A program made the translations under genes and the position numbers. 64,000 nucleotides of DNA from Aotearoamyces nothofagi (lineage: Eukaryota; Ascomycota; Leotiomycetes; Leotiales; Tympanidaceae). The notes beneath the pieces were generated by a model. The model searched no databases. It was not told the origin of the DNA and saw nothing but the letters and a program-made list of their open reading frames with translations. Below, one piece after another: positions 12,677 through 25,465 of this stretch. The stretch covers positions 186,001-250,000 of the forward strand of contig JADDTR010000029.1 of NCBI GenBank assembly GCA_015345905.1. The letters are read 5' to 3'. Each line of letters begins with the position of its first letter. Position 1 is the first letter of the stretch.

Positions 12677-12886
12677 TATTGTTATAATCATCATAGATGG
12701 CGTTGCAAAGTTAAGGCTAAAGTAATAACTTGGCTGAAGGTAGTGGAAGGTGTAAGGCGTCAAAGCGTTCACGAACAGGCTGCAGTGGATTATGCTCATA
12801 TCTTCATCTTATTTTAGCTCTTCAGAATGCATCTATAGCTTTTGGGGGGTCAGTACACCAACTATAAACTTTGTGATTTGCAATTA
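12677..12886. other. Convergent 3' spacer, myotubularin / PheRS
   Basis: A short spacer of about 210 bp between two convergent stop codons. No further features were seen. Confidence 0.5.
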
Positions 12887-14820
12887 TTATAAGAAGACCT
12901 CCAAATTGACCTCTAATGTACTGACAGGATATCTAGGAAAGATTAGTATATACCAAGGCTAGGGAAATTTTCGAGATGCCTACCTCAGCTCGAACTTATC
13001 CAAGACGGTAGGATGCAAAATGCCGAATTCTCCAATGCGCATTTGTTTGCCGTTTAGTCGCAAATAAATGGCAGCAACATGACCAGGCAAGAAAGTAGGC
13101 TCGTCGATCTCCTCAATCCAGTACCCATCTGCCTTACTTGGATCCTCCTTGACTTCGTAACCAAGCTTCTTGCCCTCGAGGCCTTCCTCATGCGCTATAA
13201 AGACAGTTTTGAGCATCAGTAGTATTCGATCCAGCAAGCCGTGTACGATCTCAAAGCCACTTGTCTTGCCATACCATGCAGCTGCAAAATGCCTTTCATT
13301 TCGGCTCTTTCGTTCCATCGTTAGATCCTTGAAAGCGACATCTGACACCTCGAAGACCTTGATTGGCGCACTGTGCTTCTTGTTCTCTCTGATTGTCTTC
13401 AAGAGACCGGGTAGGAGCGAGGTTCTGACGACTTGGTATTCTGCTGTTTTTGGATTTGCAAGTTTCACAGCTGTATTGCCGTCGTCTTTCCGGTTAAGCC
13501 AGCCGAAGTTCTCGTCGTGGGAGCAGAGAATCAGTGGCATAACTTCACTCCACCCGGCCATTGCAGCTTCCAATCGGACAACATCACCTAGCTTGTTAAT
13601 CATCAAAGGTTTAGCGATAGTAGCAGATTTATTGGGCGAAGATCTCGGAAGATTATTGAATCCATAGGAAATTGCAACGTCTTCCATGATATCACATTGG
13701 TGAAGTACGTCGGCTCTTGTGGGAGGGATCTTAACCTCAATGATATTCCTGTTTTTCGACGATGGTGAGGCTTTGTAGCACATCTTTGTAAGCAACTCAC
13801 TGATTCTCTCTGGCGACTCCGCTAGACCAGTGCAGTTGTTGATATAGTCAACTTCTGCCTCAGTTGTACGATAGGCTAGGTCGGGAGTTTGTCGAGTTTC
13901 ACTATTATGCTCAGAGATGATATTTACCGGCTCAATGGTGAAGGGCTCTGCACAGTATTGAGAAAACATTGAGACCATGATGTTGTTTACGATCTCAACT
14001 TTCGTGTGGTCCGTTGCTGTACACTCGATAAGAACATTTCTGGTATTAAGAGAAATCTTTGAATGGTCTCCATTGATAATGGGTGGCAGGGAGCAGACAG
14101 TTCTCTTCGAGTCATAGATGACAGGGTAGAGGGGCTTGTCACGGATTATGTGGAGGAATTTGCCGAGATGCTTGTCGTTCTCATAGAACTCCATGAGCTC
14201 TTCGCCATTTAGCTTTTTGGTTTGGTTCAACGGTATGAAACTGATATCCTTAGGTGGTAAGGCTTCATATGTGAATGGCCCTTGGATTGTGTCTAGATCG
14301 TGAGTACCAATAGCTACCAACGTCCGTTGTCGAGCAAGGTTTGCGTGTAACTTGTCTTGAAGAGAGATAAAGGAGTCATAGCTCTCCTGTGTGAACTTGA
14401 TATTGCGTAAAATGGCCCCCGAAATGAACGGACGTACACCTTCTGTATTCTTGGACACTGTGATGGTCTCAACCTTCCCACTCGACGGGACGACTAGTCT
14501 ATAATTTGGTAGGGGCGCCTTTCCCAAGAAGATTTGGAGCATGAGAGCTATGCCCTCGAAACATAGCATATCATATCGATTCGCGGGGATCTCAATTTTG
14601 AGTTGCGCGGGTTCCTGCTTTCCATTCACAATGGGCCGGTCGTCATTCGTAGTATCCTCATCGAGTTCGATACCGAATTCGAAACAAAGTACTTCGAACT
14701 CTTCAGTAGTATATCTAGTAATGCGATTAGCAAGATGCTGAGCAAAATCTTTTCGCAGACACCTTACTCTCGGCCCAGCGCTTTGAAGAGTTCAGCCTTG
14801 TCAACACCAATAGTAGGCAT
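12887..14820 (-). CDS. FRS1: Cytosolic phenylalanyl-tRNA synthetase beta subunit
   Basis: Beta chain of the cytosolic alpha2beta2 enzyme that charges tRNA-Phe. Three exons, 14768-14820, 12984-14714 and 12887-12932, give 609 residues, the expected size. The start [20 protein letters not shown] is typical. Further blocks are the B3/B4 editing-like region (about 110-270), the B5 domain ([20 protein letters not shown], around 300) and the core synthetase-like domain ([37 protein letters not shown]). The last exon of 46 nt is needed to complete the conserved C-terminus [14 protein letters not shown]; without it the reading frame stops just after FELR. The gene is head to head with the PP2A scaffold gene. 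Confidence 0.95.
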
Positions 14821-15505
14821 GGCCGCGGCTGGAATTCACTGGAAGAGAACCGAATTCACACAGTTCTATTCCAGCAGTTGGAAAGTAGTGGTAATGAGTT
14901 CTGATGTCGTACAAGTCGTTTTGCGCGTTCTGATACTTTTCTCTCGTGAGTCAAGAAATTGAAGATTGGGGACCAGGTGGTCTGTGCGTTAGCCTGCAGC
15001 TCTAAATCGCATTTCAATGCATCGTAGGTATTTGTGACCTATATCACTCAACCCTTTCGACTTTCCAGAATTAACAAACGATTTGGGCGCGTTAAGAGCA
15101 TTGTACTTTCTAAATTCACAAATCCCTAGAGGTGTGTATTGACCCTTTAAGTCTCCAATGAGGGAGGACTGTAGTCCCTGCCATTCATGGCTGCTAAACA
15201 ACTCCGTCATCCTCTCTACCACTGCACCCCGCGCTATGAAACCATAGCATGGGCATCAAGATGCGCGAAACACGTCGCTGACACTTGCAGAAGTTCCTTT
15301 AGTGTGATTTACTCACTGAGCCAACGGAGTTCATCATTGCTCAACGATTGAGACCCCTCGCCCTGTGGGCAACTTGAACATCGACACGCGATCACCTTAG
15401 GATCTGGGCCACACAGATACGACGCAGACAAGTTAATAACTGGCTACGTTAAGCCGAATCAACAGCACATACAGAACCCGATAGACCATAAGATCACCAT
15501 TCGCC
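14821..15505. promoter_or_regulatory. Divergent promoter region, PheRS beta / PP2A-A
   Basis: A 685-bp spacer between divergent genes. A 77-codon minus-strand open frame (14989-15222) has no recognisable features and is probably chance. Confidence 0.5.
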
Positions 15506-17778
15506 ATGGCCGAAGGTCTGGATAAAACAGAAGAGCTCTATCCCATAGCCGTACTCATTGACGAGCTGAAGGTGTGTTTGATATAATAACTTTCGGGTTA
15601 TCTGTCAGTTTCTGGAGGCTATTCTAATATTTTATCTAGCACGACGATGTCCTCCTACGATTGAATGCCATACATCGACTCTCTACAATTGCACTTGCCC
15701 TTGGAGCGGAGCGCACTAGAGACGAGTTGATACCCTTCCTAGACGGTTCGTAGACGTGTTCCCATCATTGTAAGATCAAACTACTGACGAGATATCGCAG
15801 AATCCGTTGAAGATGAGGATGAGGTCCTTACAGCGTTGAGCGAGGAGTTGGGTAGCTTCGTTGAATACGTTGGCGGTCCAGAATGGGGGCATGTTCTCCT
15901 TTCACCGTTGGAAAACCTCGCCGCCATAGAGGAGCCTCTTGTCCGTGAGAAGGTATTATCGAATGCTCAAGCTATAAGTGATTGCTAATCATCTTTTAGG
16001 CTGTCGAGTCTCTAAATAAAATCTGCGAAGAGCTATCCCCACAACAAGTCGAGGAATATTTTATCCCACTCACGATCCGCCTCTCTAAAGCCGACTGGTT
16101 CACCTCAAAAATCTCTGCAACAGGCCTCTATAATGTTCCCTATAAGAAGGCATCACCGCCGATGCAAGAGCAGCTTCGGCAACAATTCGGACTCCTTGTG
16201 CGCGACGAAACCCCAATGGTACGGAGACAGGCGGCCAATAATCTTGCGAAGTTTGTGAAGGAGATGCCAGCCACGATTGTTGTTGAAGAAATGATACCCT
16301 TATTTCAGCATCTTGCTAGCGATGACCAGGACAGCGTGCGGTTATTGACGGTCGATATTCTCATCGCTATCGCAGAGGTGGTGCCTAAAGAGCAGCAATC
16401 TAGCCATGGAGTCCTGCTTACCGCCCTACGGAGTCTGATTGAAGATAAGAGTTGGAGGGTCCGATATATGGTTGCAGATAGATTTGAAAAGGTAGGCCAA
16501 TACCACTAGATACTACCAGGATGGATACTAATTTTGCCCCAGATTGCGAAAGCAGTTGATGATGAAGTAGTAACACGAGACCTCGTACCAGCTTTCGTAA
16601 AGCTCCTCAAGGACAGCGAGGCGGAAGTCCGAACAGCCATAGCAGGACAGATTCCAGGTAGGAGTCGTTAAAGTCTCCCTTGATCGTCTCGACTAACAGC
16701 ATTAGGATTTTGCACTTTGCTAGACAGGGCAACTCTCCTTAATGATATCATGACGACCATCGAAGACCTTGTCTCGGACAGCTCACAACATGTTCGTGCT
16801 GCTCTTGGTACGCAGATTAGTGGACTTGCCCCTATTCTTGGCAAGCAAGAGTCAGTTTGGTCAGACCCTCCCCCCACACACATGCTAAACGTCTTTCAGG
16901 ACTATCGACCATCTTCTTCCAATGTTTCTTCAAATGCTCAAGGACGAATTCCCTGACGTCCGTCTCCACATCATTTCAAAACTTGAGCTTGTTAACCAAG
17001 GTTCGTGAACCCTGAGCTATTGAAGTGCCCAACTAACGTCTACAATAGTCATTGGTATTGAGCTTCTATCCCAGTCACTCCTACCTGCCATTGTTCAACT
17101 TGCCGAAGATAAGCAATGGAGGGTTCGACTTGCCATCATCGAATATATTCCACTTCTTGCAAGCCAGCTTGGCGTGAAGTTCTTCGACGAGAAACTCAGC
17201 TCGCTTTGCATGGGCTGGCTAGGTGACACAGTGTTTTCTATCCGTGAGGCAGCAACGCATAACCTCAAGAAGCTCACAGAAGTATTCGGTGTTGAATGGG
17301 CGAATGAGGCGATCATCCCTAAGGTTATGGCCATGGGAGCGCATCCAAATTATCTCTACCGCATGACAACATGTTTCGCTATCACCGTAAGTTTGCCTCT
17401 AAGATCTTTAGTGCAAGTCTAATTCCCTGATAGACTCTTGCAACGGTTGTCAGTCTTGATGTGGTGTCAAAGTCAATACTTCCCATGATGGACAAGCTTG
17501 TTGTTGATGACATTCCAAATATCCGATTCAACGTTGCCAAGTCGTATTCAGTTTTGATCAGCGTATTGAAGAGACTACCAAATGAAGGTACTATCTATTC
17601 GCTAGAGAAGTCAGGAAACACTGGCGCAACTCCATCACCTAAGGGCTTGGAATTGATCCAAGAGCGGATACTACCGAATTTGGAGAAGCTACAGAAGGAC
17701 GATGATGTAGATGTCCGCTACTTTGCTACTACAGCTGCGGGTTCGATTTCTGGGGATGCCATGCAAATTTCATCATAG
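15506..17778 (+). CDS. TPD3: Protein phosphatase 2A scaffold subunit A (PR65)
   Basis: HEAT-repeat scaffold that holds the PP2A catalytic and B subunits. Nine exons, 15506-15571, 15640-15745, 15801-15952, 16000-16491, 16543-16657, 16706-16850, 16900-17000, 17049-17386 and 17434-17778, join in phase to 619 residues, close to the family's roughly 590-630. The helical HEAT repeats are evident throughout, for example [60 protein letters not shown] and [19 protein letters not shown]. The C-terminus carries an insertion ([17 protein letters not shown]) within the last repeats. Introns 2 and 7 have GTTCGT donors. It has eight introns, the most of any gene in the window. Confidence 0.95.
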
Positions 17779-18163
17779 ACAGATACCCTAATGCGGTCTG
17801 GTACTGAAAACGCTTCTGTAGGGCTACGAGAAGACATGAAAACATTACTGTCTCATTATAGATCAGGAGCAGTAATATATGTGTACAGTCCAGCCATGTC
17901 AGTGAGGCTAGTTCAAGTGCGTACGATGATTTTCAAGAAGATAAAGAAATTCTATTGCCAGTACATATACCGATACTCTACACTAATTAGGCCCAATGTT
18001 TCTCTTCACCGCCTCCGTATCGATGCTGCCAACATATTCTGCCGCCGTTTTCGACAGATCCCACATGCATCAACCTATCGCGCCGTAGTCGACTTCCAGT
18101 CGTGTCTTCAAATCTAGTATGGTGTAAATTCTATACACGTTGTTCACTCCTTTAATCTTTACA
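17779..18163. other. Intergenic, PP2A-A / Efm4
   Basis: A 385-bp spacer between tandem plus-strand genes, presumably the PP2A-A 3' UTR and the Efm4 promoter. No other feature was seen. Confidence 0.5.
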
Positions 18164-19016
18164 ATGACATCTCAACCATCTCACAAGCCAACTCACCTCG
18201 AACCATCACCTCTTGGAACGAAAGAATAGTACGCACTCTAGCCATCCCTCTACTTAAACCCTTACTGATCAAGATATGTGCTGTAGCTGGGACTCTCTCT
18301 ACTCCACAGAAATTTCCAACCATTTTCTCAACCCTAGCGACGTTGGCACGATTTGGTTCGACGACTCCTCGGCAGAAGATAAAGTAATTGAGTTTCTACT
18401 GGACCCCAAACTATGCCTGGACACGAAGACCTGCAGTTTCTTGGACTTGGGCACAGGCAATGGGCATTTTCTGTTTAGATTAAGGGAAGGCGAGGACAAA
18501 GATGAAGATGAAGAAAAAGAGGACGAAGATGTAGTGCGTGACGGGTTTAATGGTCGGATGATGGGCACAGATTACTCGCAAAACAGCGTCGACTTTGCGC
18601 GGCGGATTGCAATAGACAAAGGCTTTGGAGATGGCAGTGAGAAGCTGGTGGAATTTGTATACTGGGATATTATGAACGATAATCCTTCCGATGTGCTTCT
18701 CAACGGCTCGAACCAGGACGGCTGGGATGTGGTGTTGGATAAAGGCACATTTGACGCAATAAGCCTTAGCGAAGAAAAGGATGCACATGGCCGGCGGATT
18801 TGTGAGGGATATAAGGAGAGAGTCGTGCCGCTTATTAGGGAGGGTGGTATATTGTTGATTACAAGCTGCAATTGGACGGAGGAGGAGCTGAGATCGTGGT
18901 TTGAGGGTGGAGAGTTGGCCTTTTACGAGAACATCAAGTATAAGAGCTTTAGTTTTGGTGGAAAGAAGGGCCAGACTATAAGCAGTGTCTGCTTTAGGAA
19001 GGAAAAAATATCATGA
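18164..19016 (+). CDS. EFM4: eEF1A lysine methyltransferase Efm4 (METTL10 family)
   Basis: SAM-dependent class I methyltransferase; the family methylates a lysine of elongation factor eEF1A. Two exons, 18164-18228 and 18287-19016, join in phase to 264 residues. The junction rebuilds the conserved LGTKEYWDSLYSTEISNH. SAM-binding motif I is LDLGTGNGHFLFRL (about residue 75). It is followed by an acidic insert (EGEDKDEDEEKEDEDV), then GTDYSQNSVDFARRIA and WDVVLDKGTFDAISLSEE, which match motifs II-IV. The C-terminal half ends in SFSFGGKKGQTISSVCF. The substrate is inferred from family membership. Confidence 0.9.
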
Positions 19017-19428
19017 CACGTTACTTTTCGAAATTAAGAATCGTGATATTGCCTACAACATTCATAAATGCAACTAAAAGGGGACTCTGACGCCGTGGCC
19101 GTTGCAAAGTAGAATCCGCCTTGATGACTGATAGTAGCCTTTTTCTCAGTTCCACTAACTAGAGGCAACATTGTGCTGCACAATTTGTCCATTCTAACGA
19201 GAAACTGTCACCTATAAATGGTAGGAGGAATTTATTAGTTTTTTAGTTCGTATTCGAGAACTAAATTAGTTCTCGAACCTCGATTGGCGATTAAATAAGG
19301 TATATACCATAACATAAATAATATTTTAATATAGTTCTTAAGAGTTGATAATTAAAGCCTGTGGACCTTAAAATATCTTTCTGTCTTACATAATCTAGAG
19401 ACCTCAATCTGAAATAAAACGAGTCCGT
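19017..19428. other. Convergent AT-rich spacer, Efm4 / HAK
   Basis: A 412-bp spacer between convergent genes. The part from about 19220 to 19400 is strongly AT-rich and contains the perfect inverted repeat listed separately. Probably the two 3' UTRs. Confidence 0.5.
19253..19277. repeat. Perfect 12-bp inverted repeat (hairpin)
   Basis: TTCGAGAACTAA is followed by one A and then its exact reverse complement TTAGTTCTCGAA. The hairpin sits in the AT-rich spacer between two convergent genes. It could be a transcript-end structure or the remnant of a small inverted-repeat element; the sequence does not decide. Confidence 0.7.
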
Positions 19429-22015
19429 CTATATTTCTTTAACAAAGCCGACCTCAACAAGGTTGTCAGTTGGAATATTCATATCTGCCATTTTCGTCCT
19501 GGAATTCTCTCTTATCCATAGGAACGCCCATAAAAGCACCTTTCTGACAATGTTTGTTCCCTGCCGAATCTTCATCTGCTCCTTGCCCATCACATAAACA
19601 GTTTGCGCAGCATGGGCCTTCTCCAAAATATCGATCTGCAGCTGGATCTCTGGGCTGTGCTGTTTTGAGCTCGCACTGGAGTTGTCTGACAGAGAGTTTG
19701 GATCACGAGTGATGTACAAGACCAACTGCTCAACGATGAGCCGAGCCAGGTCTGGAGATACCACCGTATCGGTATAGCCATGACGAATTGTTAGGCGGTA
19801 GCTTGATGGAATGGAAGTACGGCTAATCACGTAACGCTCGGATTCGGGGATTGAAGGAACAAACAGAGGTCGCATATGGAAAAATACGATGATCTCAGGT
19901 CGAGCAGCAAACTTGCGGACGAACTGCGTGAAGACGATAGGTACCTTGTCGCCGATCTTGTCAAAGTATATGCCGATCCCAGCGACGTTGCGGACTTCGA
20001 CTCCACCAAAAGCCTCTGTGAGGTAGGTTTCGCCGCTGGCGTTGGTGGTCATCAGATGTGAGGGATGGAAACGGTCTTCTCCTTCCGCCGCCCATTGTGA
20101 TTCCTTGCCATAGCGCCAGAGAATGAATGTCGAAGAAAGAATAAAAGATAGAACGAGAGTAAACCAGGCACCTTTGGGGACTTTCACCAAGGCGGAGGAA
20201 AGATAGACACCATCGAGGCAGGCGAATACTAAGAATAGGAAAATTACTATGATGAAGTTAATCCGCCAAACCATGAGAGCGACGAGTGAAACCATGCATG
20301 TAGTGATAAATGTGACAATGATAACGCAGACACCATATGCATTCCCGAGACTAGTTGTCTATTGAAGATGTTAGCATGTTCTATTATTATTGGGCATGGA
20401 CACTTACATTGCTGTATACAGCTGTAACTATGACTGTGCCAATCATTAGAAGCCAATTAGCCAGAGGCATATAGACCTGTCCGTGGAAGATTTTCGACGT
20501 ATGGACCGTTTTGATGTGTGGAAAGTATGACATTTTCATGACCTGTGAGAGCAACTGAAAACTACTGGTGATCATTGCCTGAGAAGCAACAATGGCTGCG
20601 AGTATGGCAATAACGAGACCAGGGTAGAATGCTCCAGGTGGAAGCGTATGGAAGAAGGGATTCGTATATGCAGTTCCATCGGCATCTTGTGAAATGTATG
20701 CTGCTTGGCCAATATATGCCATGAGAAGACACGGATACGCAAAGCAAAGCCATGAGAGTTGGATGGCCCGTTTGCTGAAGGCTCCAAGATCTGCAAACAG
20801 TGCTTCAACACCTGTAAATGACAGTAAAAGACCTCCCAATGATCGCCAACCATCAGTCTTATTTCGTACAAGATATTCCCCCGCGAAGTATGGGCTAAAC
20901 GCCTTCAATACAGCGTAGTCGAACTTGACAAGATTGTAGATGGCGACGCAGAAGTTGAAGAGTAACCAGATGATAACTATTGGCGCGAAACTGCTAGCTA
21001 TCTTAGTAGTTCCGAGAGGCTGGATGAGAAAGAGCAAGATCAAAATAGCACACGAAACACCAACGATAGTTGCGGAACCGATGTCTGGTTGTGCGACTTC
21101 GATGCCCTGGATGGCTCCAAGGACTGATTGCGCCGGGGTAAGAACACCGTCCCTAAGTAAGGTCAGCTATGTAGACAATCATAGGCACAATACAAGTCAA
21201 ACCCCTTTCGGCGTTATCACCAGGGAGGTGCATAGTTTTGTCCGTTTTGAACAAATTATAGTGGACTTACGCCATGACCATGCTTACTCCAAGGACTCCA
21301 ATTATTTTCAAAAATGTTCTGGCAACGGCAGAGTGCTCAATGAAGGAACGCATTGTCTTAGCCACGGGCTTTAACTCTCCAGTAAGAACCCTCTCCATTC
21401 TTACTGTACCAGATATATTGGGGTCTCGTCGTACAATATTGGCGAAGCGCGCGAGAAGTGAATATAAGGCAAAGGTGCCGCCTTCCCCATCGTCGTCGGC
21501 ACTCAAAACGATGAAGACATATTTTATGGTTACCATAAGCGTCAACGTCCATATTATAATCGATAATGCACCAAGCAAGTCATCGTAGGATGGTTGGCTC
21601 GTAAATGTTGAGGAGTAAACGTAGAGAGGGCTGGTTCCAATATCTCCATAGATGACACCGGTTGACTGATAGGCAAGCCAAACGAGGACCCAACCACTAT
21701 ATTTCTACTGAAAGTTAGTAGAACTCGGGCTATTGCGTCCAAAATGGGCCAGAAATTTTCTATAATATTGCATGAGAGCTTCCAGTTGAGTTGTGTCGAG
21801 GCTAGTCCACGATATATCAAGAGGTCAGAATAAAGAGACTTCACCTGTTTCTTTTTGCGATTCAAATCATCATCCGCGATCTTCTTCTGAGCATCTTCGG
21901 AATCATAGCTGGCATCTTTCTCCGAAACCAAAGTCGCTTTGCGCGCAAATAAGGTCGATCCTGGATTTACGGGCTTGATGCCGTCTTGAAACTGTATGCC
22001 AGAGATTTCGGCCAT
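19429..22015 (-). CDS. HAK1: HAK/KUP-family high-affinity potassium transporter
   Basis: Plasma-membrane K+ uptake system of the KUP/HAK/KT family. Four exons, 21845-22015, 21271-21704, 20408-21152 and 19429-20358, join in phase to 759 residues, normal for fungal HAK. The hydrophilic N-terminus leads into the family signature YQSTGVIYGDIGTSPLYVYS. Further conserved blocks are ADDDGEGGTFALYSLLAR, GVSMVMADGVLTPAQSVLGA, LGGLLLSFTGVEALFADLGA and HTSKIFHGQVYMPLANWLLM; about twelve membrane segments end near residue 540. The C-terminal domain is cytosolic (HGYTDTVVSPDLARLIVEQL). An in-frame upstream ATG at 22102 would add 29 residues, but MAEISGIQF is the likelier start. Intron 1 (21705-21844) is longer than the others. 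Confidence 0.93.
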
Positions 22016-23069
22016 GGATTCAATAGTGAGATGGTACAATATGAGAAACTCAAGATTGAGGACTATGAAGAAACGGACAAGTCCATGGGGATTATAGCCC
22101 AAAATAGGGTGTGCTAATTTATATCACAATACATTCCCTCTTTGGGGCCTGCGCGTTGCCACGGTCAAATTTGCAGCTAACGGAGCGGTTAACAGTAAAA
22201 GATCATTAACTTGGTCTAACAGAAGGGGTGCTAGAGAGCCTGTTCCTATCGTCGTGATCAGATTCGAGGAGGCCAAAATGCCTCATTCTAATAGTGCGTG
22301 CCTGTAAAAGAGGCGGGCATTCACGACTGAGAATAAAACAAGATCCGAATATACTGAAAATCCCTCATACATATATGGCAATGATTCATGGGCACCGCCA
22401 CACGGTCGACCATAAATCTCTCAAGTGTCTTTGCCAGCCCCCGTGCCATGACGGCTAATGACGGACGACACAGGTCAAAGATAATGATTGATAGTGATCG
22501 TCAACGGAAATGGCACAGTTCTGGAAGCCGTCATTTCGACACGACGACACCAGATGCTCACTGCGATAGGAAATTCAATGCCGTAGGCCTCTCCCCGATA
22601 GGGGACTGACGGATTCTGGTGAACTTTCTATGATTCCACGGAGGGAAGCTCTCATTAGCCTTATTTATATCACACAGGTTAATAGGCAAATCTCTGGCTC
22701 CCATTCATGGCAATCGAGAAGACCTGAGTATATAGTTTGGTGCGGCTGATATTTGCGCATAAGATGATATAGATCGATGTCTTAGGAAAATGCTTATCTC
22801 GCTCTTCTGCTCTCCGACTCGTCACAATCAATCGGCTGGCATCACTTTGGCGTCTGGCATCTGTTGGATCCAGTCGTGGCAGTCGGCTGCTGTATGCCCC
22901 TCGGTCTATGCTCCCCTAATTCGTAGAAGCCTGAGGACGCACAGCGCGATTACCGATAAGACCTGCAATACCGAAACTTATTTTCTCTTCAGCTCGTTGG
23001 ACTTGCTATTCTCTAGTAGATATTGAACATTGTTTGTGGTTCGCTCATATACCATGGGAAGACAGCAAT
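22016..23069. promoter_or_regulatory. Divergent promoter region, HAK / Rcm1
   Basis: A 1.05-kb spacer between divergent genes. It should hold the HAK promoter, which in fungi usually responds to potassium supply, and the Rcm1 promoter. Short open frames here (for example 22388-22609) show no protein character. Confidence 0.45.
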
Positions 23070-23095
23070 ATGTCTCTTTACTACGAAGCAGCTGA
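23054..23095 (+). promoter_or_regulatory. Upstream ORF overlapping the Rcm1 start
   Basis: An ATG in the strong context ACCATGG opens a 13-codon frame that ends in TGA and overlaps the Rcm1 start codon (23070) in another frame. Rcm1's own ATG has a weaker context (CAATATGTC). If the mRNA begins upstream of 23054, this would reduce Rcm1 translation. Confidence 0.4.
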
Positions 23096-24984
23096 TATTC
23101 TGAAAGCGCCTACTAATGCAGGGGGTAGCTTAAAGTCGAGGATCTTCAGCAACAAAAATCTCAAGTCGCAGCCTGCTCAAATATATGCTCTGGTCATAGA
23201 GACGTGCAAATGGAGTCTTGTCTTGAAGGAAATCATTGAGCAGACAACACTACTTAGCTTGGAACGAAAGGTGTGTGCCAAAGAATTGTCTGTAAACTCA
23301 ATGCTTACCCATATTATAGCTTACACCCATCCTAGCACTACTCCTCGTCCACGATCTTTTACTCGCAAAGCGAGGCATTGCACTCCCCGCAACTCATGGC
23401 CTCCGAACTTCGGTCGAACGCCACAAAGCTAGGCTTCAAGCTGAATTTACTAAGGCGCGGATAAGGAGGAAGTTAGGATCTCTGGACGCGTTCAAACAGC
23501 ATATCGAGGCTGGAGAGGACAATACTTCGAAGCCAATCGAAGCTCCTCATCCTCGTTGGATTCGAATAAATACTCTTAAAACGCAATTGGAAGATCAGCT
23601 CAAGACTACTTTTGCTGGGTATGAGCTCATACGAAATGTGGACGCCGTCAGACAACGTGGACCACCACGTCTTCATATCGATGAACATATCCCCAATTTG
23701 ATTGCCATCCCAGCATCTATTGACCTTACAAAGACTGAAGCCTACACATCTGGAGCCATTATATTTCAAGATAAAGCGTCGTGCTTCCCTGCTTACCTCC
23801 TTGACCCCCTCCCACAAGATGGCGACATTATGGACACCTGCGCTGCACCAGGAAACAAAACTACTCATCTTGCTGCTATTCTTAGGTCTCATATCACTGA
23901 CCCAGAAGATTATTCTCAGACCATTCACGCATTTGAGAAGGATAAGCGCAGAGCGGAAACCTTGACAAAAATGATCACATTGGCCGGCTCTCAAACGTTT
24001 ACAAAAGTCCACTCCGGTCAAGACTTTCTAAAAGTGGACCCCGACGCCCCAATATATAAAGACGTCGGCGCACTTCTCCTGGATCCTAGCTGTTCTGGTA
24101 GCGGCATCGTTGGTCGCGATGACATGCCTGAACTCCACGTGCCATCCCTCAAATCCAGTGCCATATCTAAACCTTTTAACGTCCGATCTAAGTCCACGGC
24201 CAAAGTAGTAGCAAAAGAAGAGCCCCCAAAAGGGACATTGAAACGAAAACGTGATGCACCTAAAGAGGAAGCAGTTGAAGTCATGGTCGATGACGACGGT
24301 GTTCCTACAGCAGTTGGCACCCATCAAGATCTCGAAACTAGACTCACTGCTCTCTCAACATTCCAGCTGGCACTACTCCTCCACGCCTTCTCTTTTCCTG
24401 CCGCACGTAAAATAACATATTCCACATGTTCTATCCACGCAGAAGAGAACGAGCTTGTAGTATTGCAAGCTCTGAACTCAGAAATAGGAAAAGAACGCGG
24501 ATGGCGGATCCTAAAACGAGATGAGCAAGTCAGGGGGATGAGAACGTGGACTGTGCGAGGTGACAAAAAAGTATGTGAAGGAAACGAGGAAGTTGCTGAA
24601 GGATGTGTAAGAGCGAACAAGGGTGACGAGTTTGGGACTATGGGATTTTTCCTTGCAGGCTTTGTAAGGGACGATAGTACAAATATGGCTGCGATCGAAG
24701 CAACGATAGTTCGAGATGAAAATGGGGCGGTTGTGAGAGACATAATGGGAATCCCGGTTCGGGCCATTCCTAACGACGAGCCTAAGCAAGAAGCAAATGG
24801 CCCTCTCGATAATGATGAAGAGGAATGGGGTGGCTTCGGTGACAACGATGCGAATGGTGCTGAAGATAACAAAATTGACAGTGAATCGTCGGAGCCGAGC
24901 ATTTCAAATGCGACTACGAATCCTGAAACTGGGAAACCGGCGGCCAAAAAACGCAAACGAAAGCCTGGGAAGTCGAAACCATGA
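23070..24984 (+). CDS. RCM1: 25S rRNA m5C methyltransferase (Rcm1 / NSUN5 family)
   Basis: NOL1/NOP2/Sun-family enzyme that methylates a cytosine in large-subunit rRNA in the nucleolus. Two exons, 23070-23270 and 23320-24984, join in phase to 621 residues. The start MSLYYEAADILKAP and the junction LERKLTPILALLLVHDLLLA match the family. The SAM-binding motif DTCAAPGNKTTHLAAIL lies near residue 239, motif IV LLDPSCSGSGIVGRDD near 322, and the catalytic-Cys motif TYSTCSIHAEENE near 434, so both NSUN cysteines are present. An insert of about 80 residues rich in K/E separates motif IV from the catalytic motif. A disordered, basic C-terminal tail (KKRKRKPGKSK) looks nucleolar. Confidence 0.92.
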
Positions 24985-25465
24985 GTAGTTATAGAAGTGG
25001 AGATTTCCTAGATATCTGGATGTCTCAACTGAACCCTGCTTAGAAAATTTTATGTTAGGCTACAGCTATTATGGAGTTTTCTATATAATCTATGCGGGAT
25101 CCTACTATGGCACCTTTTCATCCGATTAGCATCGTACTTGAAAATTTCTAGAATGATAAAAAGCTCTTGCTAGCTATCAGTGATATCTCCTAATCGATCA
25201 TAGTCATGATAGCTTACTAGGTTGGTTTTATAACGCTGGCTAGAGATTATGTTGTAGTAAACTTAAATAATATCGAAGGCTGTGCATCAAACTTATATAG
25301 CTATAGACATCGATATAGTAACCCATCATCATATCCCAGACATTGATATAGTAAACTTTCACTATATCCTAGACATTAGTGATCCATGCTAATCAGTCGC
25401 TATCAGCCTTATGGCACGATCCATGATCCTTGCCTTCCTGCATATCTGTGTAACCCCACATCAAC
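24985..25465. other. Convergent 3' spacer, Rcm1 / aminotransferase
   Basis: A 481-bp AT-rich spacer between convergent genes. It contains a loose duplication: the pattern 'catatcc(c)agacatt' followed by 'gatatagtaa' or similar recurs around 25320-25380. No gene was seen. Confidence 0.45.

Noticed and set aside
19240-19400. AT-rich tract considered as a degenerate transposon
   Set aside because: Only 160 bp, with no coding remnant, no terminal repeat pair beyond the local hairpin and no target duplication visible.
24324-24956. 210-codon open frame antisense to RCM1
   Set aside because: Shadow of a real coding exon; its serine-rich translation mirrors the acidic tail on the other strand.
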